From Metabacillus crassostreae (GTDB lineage Bacteria; Bacillota; Bacilli; Bacillales; Bacillaceae): a DNA stretch of 64,000 nucleotides. The translations under genes were made by a program, and so were the position numbers. Below the pieces are notes generated by a model, which did not search any database, was not told where the DNA came from, and saw only the letters and a list, made by a program, of their open reading frames with translations. Each line of letters begins with the position of its first letter. The stretch's first letter is position 1. The stretch lies in assembly GCF_016908395.1 (NCBI RefSeq), contig NZ_JAFBDU010000013.1, positions 1 through 64,000 on the forward strand. The letters run 5' to 3'. Below are positions 58,172-64,000 of the stretch, piece by piece.

Positions 58172-58648
58172 TTATCGTTTCTGAATTAATACAGTTGCTT
58201 GTGAAGCAATTCCTTCCTGTCTACCTGTAAATCCCAATTGTTCAGTTGTTGTTGCTTTTACATTCACTTGAGAAATATCCGCTTCTAACAATTCTGCTAT
58301 ACGTGCTCTCATCTTTTCAATATGAGGAGCCATTTTAGGCTTTTGAGCAATGATTGTACAATCGATATTCCCCAGTTCAAACCCGCGATCCTTCACTAGT
58401 TTCCAAACGTGTGATAATAGCTTTGCAGAATCCGCATCCTTAAATTCAGGATCTGTATCTGGAAAATGCTTTCCGATATCACCTTCTGCTATAGCACCTA
58501 AACATGCATCTGCAACAGTATGTAATAATACATCTGCATCTGAATGACCTAATAATCCTTTTTCATAAGGAATATCAATTCCACCTATTATAAGTGGTCT
58601 TCCTTCAACTAATTGATGTACATCAAATCCTTGTCCAACTCTGATCAT
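58172..58648 (-). CDS. ispF: 2-C-methyl-D-erythritol 2,4-cyclodiphosphate synthase
   Basis: IspF of 158 residues, fifth enzyme of the MEP isoprenoid pathway. The zinc ligands are in [10 protein letters not shown] and [11 protein letters not shown], and the ending [18 protein letters not shown] is typical. It follows ispD after 36 nt, so consecutive-cluster steps are made together. Confidence 0.97.
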   Translation of the reverse strand: MIRVGQGFDVHQLVEGRPLIIGGIDIPYEKGLLGHSDADVLLHTVADACLGAIAEGDIGKHFPDTDPEFKDADSAKLLSHVWKLVKDRGFELGNIDCTIIAQKPKMAPHIEKMRARIAELLEADISQVNVKATTTEQLGFTGRQEGIASQATVLIQKR

Positions 58649-58684
58649 TATGCTTCCCTCTTTCTTTCATTCTTTCTAATTCCC

Positions 58685-59362
58685 TCATCTTCTTTTGATC
58701 ATTGATTCAGCAATGATTAAATCTTCAGGCGTCGTTATTTTTATATTCATATAATCACCCATTACAATCGAAACTTGTTGACCTGTTCTTTCCATAAGAC
58801 TAGCATCATCAGTTCCTAAGAAATCTTCTTCTTTAGCTTGATTATGGGCATTTAGAATCAAATCTAGCTTAAAAGCTTGAGGAGTTTGAATTCCCCATAA
58901 ATTAGAGCGATCAAGAGTTTGGCTGACAACTCCATCTTTAACCACTTTAATCGTATCTTTTATGGGTACACCCAAGGTTGCTGCACCAGTACGACCTGTA
59001 GCATGTATTAGTTCTTCTATACAAGTATGTGACACAAAGGGGCGGGCACCATCATGAACAAGCACATAGTTTTCTTTATTGCATGCTTTTAAACCGTTAT
59101 AAACACTATTTTGTCTTTCAGCACCACCATAAACCACTTGTTTCACTTTTGTTATTTTATACTTATGTATTAGTTCTTCAAATTCATTCTTTTCCATTTC
59201 ATTAATCACAAGGATAATCCCTGCGCAAAGTGAATGACTTTCAAATACTCTTAACGTATGTATAATAAGCGGAATTCCATCAACCTCTAAAAATTGTTTG
59301 TTTTTCCCAGCATTCATTCGTTTACCTTGACCAGCTGCTGGAATGACAACTTGATAATTCAT
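58685..59362 (-). CDS. ispD: 2-C-methyl-D-erythritol 4-phosphate cytidylyltransferase
   Basis: IspD of 225 residues, third enzyme of the MEP pathway. The nucleotide-binding PAAGQGKRM and VHDGARPFVS motifs are present. The start at 59362 (MNYQVVIPAAGQG) has AAGGAG upstream; an extension to 59410 is not family-like. A terminator stands between it and yacL. Confidence 0.95.
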   Translation of the reverse strand: MNYQVVIPAAGQGKRMNAGKNKQFLEVDGIPLIIHTLRVFESHSLCAGIILVINEMEKNEFEELIHKYKITKVKQVVYGGAERQNSVYNGLKACNKENYVLVHDGARPFVSHTCIEELIHATGRTGAATLGVPIKDTIKVVKDGVVSQTLDRSNLWGIQTPQAFKLDLILNAHNQAKEEDFLGTDDASLMERTGQQVSIVMGDYMNIKITTPEDLIIAESMIKRR

Positions 59363-59435
59363 TTGGAGTGACTCCTTTAAAATTTCATTTAAAAACATGT
59401 ATACAAACATAATAAGAGATTACTCATCATATGTA

Positions 59436-59478
59436 AAACAGCCCATGAACATTAAATATGTTGTTCATGGGCTGTTCA
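59436..59478 (-). terminator. terminator between yacL and ispD
   Basis: ACAGCCCATGAACA pairs with TGTTCATGGGCTGT around a short AT loop, followed on the minus strand by TTTTA. It lies about 60 nt beyond the yacL stop. Confidence 0.8.
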
Positions 59479-59540
59479 CTGGACTTTATAGTAGTTATCA
59501 CAAATAATGATCTTCTATGAGAAATAATCAAAGCCGCTTT

Positions 59541-60638
59541 CTATAATGCTTTTTCTAATAGCTTAGGCTTGGCAAAAATCATTCGTCCTGCTGAGGTTTG
59601 TAGAACACTTGTTACTAATACCTCAATATGCTTTCCGATATAATTTCGACCATCCTCTACAACGATCATTGTACCGTCATCTAAATAAGCAATACCTTGA
59701 TTATGTTCTTTACCATCTTTAATCACTTGAACCTTCATTTCCTCACCAGGAAGAACAACTGGTTTCACAGCATTAGCTAAATCATTAATATTTAATACAT
59801 GAACTTTTTGAAGTTCACATACTTTATTTAAATTAAAGTCATTTGTTACAACAACACCTGAGGTTAATTTTGCAAGTTTTACTAGCTTACTATCAACTTC
59901 CTGTATTTCTTCAAAATCACCTTCATATATTTCCACATTAATTGAAAGCTCTTTTTGGATTCTATTAAGGATATCTAATCCTCTTCGTCCTCTATTTCGC
60001 TTTAACACATCAGAAGAGTCGGCTATATGTTGAAGCTCTTCTAAAACAAATTGTGGTATTACAATTGTGCCCTCTAGAAAGCCAGTTTGACATATATCAG
60101 CGATCCGCCCATCTATAATCACACTAGTATCTAAAATTTTAAGCTTTTTATCCTCTATTTCATTTTCATCATCAGCCATACCCTTTTTCTTACCAATTTT
60201 ATTAGGTACGGTAAATAAATTAACAAGCTCATCTCTTTTCTTAAACCCTACCTGGAAACCTAAATACCCAAGTAATAGTGTTAGAAAGATTGGGATGATT
60301 GTATTGAACACCTGGTATTGTATATCTTTTAATGGGATAACAATAAGAAAAGCTACTATAAGACCGAATATTAAACCTAGACTCCCAAATAATACATCTG
60401 TAACAGGTGCTTTTACTACAGCTTCTTCTAAAACCTTTATCCAGTTTACTACATAATCAACTAACCAAAATGTTGCGACAAAAAATATTATTGCACCTAG
60501 TACCGCTAACGTATAAGGTGTATTAATAAAAGGTATGTCCTGCATATTTAATAGTTCAAGCAATTCTGGTATGAATAGAATACCTAGCATTCCACCCACA
60601 CTTAGGAATAATAGTTGGATTATGCGTTTAATTAACAT
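59541..60638 (-). CDS. yacL: YacL, membrane PIN/TRAM-domain protein
   Basis: A protein of 365 residues. Four N-terminal membrane helices (about 5-130) precede a PIN domain starting [16 protein letters not shown] and containing the later [11 protein letters not shown], then a TRAM domain ([20 protein letters not shown]). The fold suggests a membrane-tied RNase, but the substrate is unknown. AGGAGGTG precedes the ATG. A sigma-B-like promoter lies upstream. Confidence 0.92.
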   Translation of the reverse strand: MLIKRIIQLLFLSVGGMLGILFIPELLELLNMQDIPFINTPYTLAVLGAIIFFVATFWLVDYVVNWIKVLEEAVVKAPVTDVLFGSLGLIFGLIVAFLIVIPLKDIQYQVFNTIIPIFLTLLLGYLGFQVGFKKRDELVNLFTVPNKIGKKKGMADDENEIEDKKLKILDTSVIIDGRIADICQTGFLEGTIVIPQFVLEELQHIADSSDVLKRNRGRRGLDILNRIQKELSINVEIYEGDFEEIQEVDSKLVKLAKLTSGVVVTNDFNLNKVCELQKVHVLNINDLANAVKPVVLPGEEMKVQVIKDGKEHNQGIAYLDDGTMIVVEDGRNYIGKHIEVLVTSVLQTSAGRMIFAKPKLLEKAL

Positions 60639-60765
60639 ACCTTCACCTCCTTCTTAGGTTATAACTACTTTATCCTAATTTAGTTATTTATAAAATAGAT
60701 ATTTAAAAATGTAAATAGATTGACATAAGACTGTAATTTGAAATGACAGTAAAAACAATTATAAT

Positions 60766-60791
60766 ATACCCTATTTTCGCCAGCTTAAAAC
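60766..60791 (-). promoter_or_regulatory. sigma-B-like promoter for yacL
   Basis: On the minus strand GTTTTA, 14 nt, GGGTAT, with a perfect sigma-B -10 and one mismatch at -35. It lies in the 185-nt disA-yacL gap, leaving a leader of about 120 nt. I recall yacL being counted among sigma-B genes in B. subtilis. Confidence 0.5.
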
Positions 60792-60823
60792 AATATTATG
60801 AAAAGTTTCACAGTAATTTTAAA

Positions 60824-61903
60824 TTATATGGTGCGATCAATCAGGAGCTGTTCCTTTAGTCTTTTAAGACCATCCTTAATTTTCCTCGCTCTCACTTCAC
60901 CTATACCATCCACCTCATCTAATTGTTCTACGGATGCCTGCAAAATAAGTTTCAAATTTTTATATTTTGTCACTAAATTTTCAATAATTATGGAGGGTAA
61001 TCTTGGAATTTTATTTAATGTTCGATAACCTCTAGGAACGACAGGGCTATCAATATTAGTAAATGATGAGTGACCTAACAACTTAAATAACACAGAATCA
61101 TCCAATAGCTCAAAGCTAGATAAATCTTGTAATTGTTTAATGATTGGATAAGGATCAACAGATTTGTCACTAGCATAATCTTTAATCAATAGTGCTGCCT
61201 CTCCTTCTAAGCCTGTAAGAAGTTCAGCTAGCTGCAGCCTAATTAAATGCCCCTCTGCTCCGAGCTCATTAACATAATCATTTATTTCATCCTTAATTCT
61301 TAACACCATTTCAAAGCGATGCAATACCTGTAATACTTCTTTGAATGTTACAAGTTCTTCGAGCTCTAATGCACCTAATGTTCTTATCGATTGATCAAGG
61401 ACAATTTTATATTTTTCTAACGTTTGAATCGCTTGATTAGCCTTTGTTAAAATAACACCTATATCTCTTAATGCATACCTTAATTCACCATGATATAAGG
61501 TGATCACATTTCTACGCTGGGATATTGCAATGACTAAATTTCCAGTTTGTTTCGCTACTCGTTCTGCTGTTCGATGTCTCATCCCTGTTTCAGAAGAGTA
61601 AATAGTTGGATCAGGAACCAATTGCGCATTTGCAAACAGTATCTTATGACCAGAATCACTTAATACAATGGCACCATCCATCTTAGCCAATTCATAAAGG
61701 TGAGCAGATGAAAAAGAGCATTGAATTGAAAAACCACCATCAATAACTTTTTTCACTTCATCGTTATGACCTACTACAATTAACCCACCCGTTTTTGCTC
61801 TAAGGACATTTTCAATTCCTTCTCTTATCGGTGTACCTGGTGCAACAAATTGCAGAATCTCATTTAACGTCTTCTCCCCGGTCTTGCTCTCTATGTCAGT
61901 CAT
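60824..61903 (-). CDS. disA: diadenylate cyclase DisA
   Basis: DisA of 359 residues makes cyclic di-AMP and scans DNA for damage, delaying sporulation when it finds lesions. The N-terminal DAC domain shows MDGAIVLSD and [15 protein letters not shown] (Asp-Gly-Ala and Arg-His-Arg motifs); the C-terminus has helix-hairpin-helix DNA binding ([15 protein letters not shown]). It follows radA after seven bases, its usual partner. Confidence 0.97.
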   Translation of the reverse strand: MTDIESKTGEKTLNEILQFVAPGTPIREGIENVLRAKTGGLIVVGHNDEVKKVIDGGFSIQCSFSSAHLYELAKMDGAIVLSDSGHKILFANAQLVPDPTIYSSETGMRHRTAERVAKQTGNLVIAISQRRNVITLYHGELRYALRDIGVILTKANQAIQTLEKYKIVLDQSIRTLGALELEELVTFKEVLQVLHRFEMVLRIKDEINDYVNELGAEGHLIRLQLAELLTGLEGEAALLIKDYASDKSVDPYPIIKQLQDLSSFELLDDSVLFKLLGHSSFTNIDSPVVPRGYRTLNKIPRLPSIIIENLVTKYKNLKLILQASVEQLDEVDGIGEVRARKIKDGLKRLKEQLLIDRTI

Positions 61904-61910
61904 CGATCTA

Positions 61911-63284
61911 TTAACCCCCTAATGATTTTTGAAGGGCCTCTGCAACATTTTTTACTCCTATAATTTCAATATCTGCTGGTGGGTTCCATCCTCCTATATT
62001 TGCTTCCGGAATAATTGCCCTCTTAAAGCCTAATTTTGCAGCTTCCATGACTCTTTGTTCAATTCGAGAAACTCTTCGAACCTCTCCTGTAAGCCCAACC
62101 TCACCAATGATGACATCTGTTGGCTTTGGTGGAGCATCCTTAAAGCTTGAAGCAATACTTACAGCAATAGCTAAATCTATGGCGGGCTCATCAAGCTTCA
62201 CTCCACCAGCAACCTTTAAGTATGCATCTTGATTTTGTAATAAAAGTCCTACACGCTTTTCTAACACAGCCATAAGTAATGGAACTCGATTATGATCAAT
62301 CCCAGTGGCCATTCGCCTAGGATTACCAAAGCTTGTTGGTGATATTAATGCCTGTATTTCAACCAACACTGATCTTGTACCTTCCATAGATGCAACTACA
62401 GTAGAGCCTGCTGCACCCTTTGACCTTTCTTCAAGGAAAATCTCAGAAGGATTTTCAACTTCCTCAAGACCTGATTCCTTCATTTCAAAAATTCCCATTT
62501 CATTTGTTGAGCCAAAACGGTTTTTAACAGCTCTTAAAATACGATAAGTATGATGCCTTTCACCTTCAAAATAAAGGACCGTATCAACCATATGCTCTAA
62601 AATCCTTGGACCTGCAATTGAGCCCTCTTTTGTCACATGACCAACAATGAAAATAGCGACGCCCTTTGTTTTTGCTATTCTCATAAGTTCAGCTGTTGAC
62701 TCTCTAACTTGTGATACGCTTCCTGGTGCTGAGCTAATTTCACTATGAAATACTGTCTGAATTGAATCCACTACAACAAAAGAAGGATTTACTTCTTCAA
62801 TTGCTTTTGAGATAAAACTTAAATCCGTTTCAGACAAAACTAATAATTTATCAGACTTTACTCCAAGACGATCTGCTCTAAGCTTTGTTTGCTTAACAGA
62901 TTCCTCACCTGATATATATAAAACATCATTACCATTATCAGCTAATTGAGAAGACACCTGTAGCAGTAGTGTTGATTTTCCAATACCTGGATCTCCCCCA
63001 ATTAAAACTAAAGATCCCTTTACAATTCCACTACCTAACACTCGATTAAATTCTTCTGAATTTGTGAATATTCTAGGCTCTTGAGCGGTCTCAATGCTTG
63101 TGATTGGAGAGGGTTTTTGTAAGGTTTGACTGGAATGCGCAAAAACAGCTCTGCGTGAGGATGCCGGTTTAGATATTTCCTCTGTCATTGTATTCCATTC
63201 ACCACAACCAGGACATTTGCCCATCCATTTAGGTGATTCATAACCACATGATTGACAGATAAATTTTACCTTTGTTTTAGCCAT
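61911..63284 (-). CDS. radA: DNA repair helicase RadA
   Basis: RadA (Sms) of 457 residues promotes branch migration in recombination and binds DisA. An N-terminal zinc finger ([18 protein letters not shown]), Walker [11 protein letters not shown], the [13 protein letters not shown] motif specific to RadA and a C-terminal Lon-like domain are all visible. A hairpin terminator separates it from clpC, so it may also have its own promoter. Confidence 0.97.
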   Translation of the reverse strand: MAKTKVKFICQSCGYESPKWMGKCPGCGEWNTMTEEISKPASSRRAVFAHSSQTLQKPSPITSIETAQEPRIFTNSEEFNRVLGSGIVKGSLVLIGGDPGIGKSTLLLQVSSQLADNGNDVLYISGEESVKQTKLRADRLGVKSDKLLVLSETDLSFISKAIEEVNPSFVVVDSIQTVFHSEISSAPGSVSQVRESTAELMRIAKTKGVAIFIVGHVTKEGSIAGPRILEHMVDTVLYFEGERHHTYRILRAVKNRFGSTNEMGIFEMKESGLEEVENPSEIFLEERSKGAAGSTVVASMEGTRSVLVEIQALISPTSFGNPRRMATGIDHNRVPLLMAVLEKRVGLLLQNQDAYLKVAGGVKLDEPAIDLAIAVSIASSFKDAPPKPTDVIIGEVGLTGEVRRVSRIEQRVMEAAKLGFKRAIIPEANIGGWNPPADIEIIGVKNVAEALQKSLGG

Positions 63285-63399
63285 TAAATAGTTCCTCTCT
63301 TATTAGATTAGCAAGTAGACAAGTTGTTTATGATACTTATCCTGTAATTATATTTAAATAATGTGAAAAACATATGTAAGATTTAGATAAATGTCTGAT

Positions 63400-63441
63400 T
63401 AAAATAAAGAAAGCGAGGCACACAATTCTTGTATGCCTCAA
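63400..63441 (-). terminator. clpC terminator
   Basis: On the minus strand GAGGCATACAA pairs with TTGTGTGCCTC (one G-T pair) around a GAA loop, then T-rich sequence. It lies about 30 nt beyond the clpC stop. Confidence 0.75.
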
Positions 63442-63471
63442 CTTCTTTCTTAACTCTATATAATTCTTTTA

Positions 63472-64000
63472 CTATTGTTTTACTTCTTCTTTTTCAGTTG
63501 TTCTAACGATAAACTCACCGTCTTCAACATCTAAAACGATTTTTTGCCCTTTGTTTATTGTTCCTTTTAATAGCTCTTCAGATAAACGGTCTTCAACATT
63601 TTTCTGGATAGAGCGACGTAAAGGTCTTGCACCATACTCTAGATCCACCCCTTCGTCAGCAATTTTTTCTTTTGCTGAATCAGTAAGCTCTAGTGATAAT
63701 TCTTGTTCCTTTAATCTCTTTGTTAATTGATCTGACATAAGAGAAACAATTTCTTTTAGATGTTTCTTTTCTAATGCATGGAATACGATAATTTCATCGA
63801 TACGGTTAATGAACTCAGGTCGAAATGCCTTTTTCAACTCATTCATTACCTTACCTTTCATATCTTTATGGTTTTGTGTTTCATCTTGAATATTGAAACC
63901 AACATATTTATTTCGCTTTAATTCACTTGCTCCAACATTAGAAGTCATTATTAAAATAGTATTTCTAAAGTCTACAGTTCGACCTTTAGAATCTGTTAAA
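63472..64000 (-). CDS. clpC: ClpC, AAA+ unfoldase of ClpCP (3' part)
   Basis: The last 175 or so residues of ClpC; the gene continues past the right edge. It contains the end of the second AAA+ domain, TVDFRNTILIMTSNVGAS, the arginine-finger region FRPEFINRIDEII and sensor 2 YGARPLRRSIQ. ClpC with adaptor MecA or McsB feeds proteins to ClpP, controlling competence and stress. In Bacillus it ends the ctsR-mcsA-mcsB-clpC operon. Confidence 0.95.
   Translation of the reverse strand, partial: LTDSKGRTVDFRNTILIMTSNVGASELKRNKYVGFNIQDETQNHKDMKGKVMNELKKAFRPEFINRIDEIIVFHALEKKHLKEIVSLMSDQLTKRLKEQELSLELTDSAKEKIADEGVDLEYGARPLRRSIQKNVEDRLSEELLKGTINKGQKIVLDVEDGEFIVRTTEKEEVKQ

Overview
This 64 kb window is low-G+C DNA from an endospore-forming member of the Bacillaceae. 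The gene order matches the origin-proximal ribosomal region of Bacillus subtilis, read backwards: clpC-radA-disA-yacL-ispD-ispF-gltX-cysE-cysS-mrnC-rlmB-rae1-sigH-rpmGB-secE-nusG-rplK-rplA-rplJ-rplL-ybxB-rpoB-rpoC-rplGB-rpsL-rpsG-fusA-tufA, then the S10, spc and alpha operons, ecfA1-ecfA2-ecfT-truA, rplM-rpsI, and, past an accessory block, ybaK-cwlD-salA-gerD-kbaA-pdaB and an rrn operon. Sporulation and germination genes (pdaB, gerD, kbaA, cwlD, sigH) identify a spore former. I cannot name the genus from the sequence alone.

Layout from left to right. 1-352: 5' end of a 16S rRNA gene leaving the left edge, its leader and two tandem sigma-A promoters, all on the minus strand. 495-5795: a small unknown gene, pdaB, kbaA, gerD, salA, cwlD and ybaK. 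5796-13853: an accessory block between ybaK and rpsI with an amino-acid permease, asnA, a LysE-type exporter, a BCCT (OpuD-like) transporter, an LtaS-family sulfatase-fold enzyme, and the remains of an integrative element. 13854-19000: rpsI-rplM, truA, the ECF vitamin-transporter module and rplQ. 19107-33743: alpha, spc and S10 operons. 34043-46653: tufA, fusA, rpsG, rpsL, rplGB, rpoC and rpoB. 46650-64000: ybxB, stalk and L11-L1 operons, nusG-secE-rpmGB, sigH, rae1-rlmB-mrnC, the T-box-controlled cysES, gltX, ispF, ispD, yacL, disA, radA and the 3' part of clpC. Nearly all the housekeeping genes lie on the minus strand.

Most of the window is ordinary and conserved, and much of the regulation can be read directly: L13, L4 and L10 leader RNAs, a cysteine T-box with a UGC specifier, several strong hairpin terminators, and two sites that look like sigma-B promoters (before opuD and yacL). 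The unusual parts are: (1) a decayed 54-bp copy of the rpsI 3' end with its own terminator, 2.6 kb from the intact rpsI, enclosing an LtaS-family gene and a broken tyrosine-recombinase tail, which looks like the scar of an integrative element that used the rpsI 3' end as its attachment site; (2) an rpoA gene missing about 112 nt near its 5' end, which puts it out of frame although the gene is essential; (3) a heavily decayed KOW-domain gene between map and infA. I found no clear undescribed multi-gene system, CRISPR array or intact transposon.
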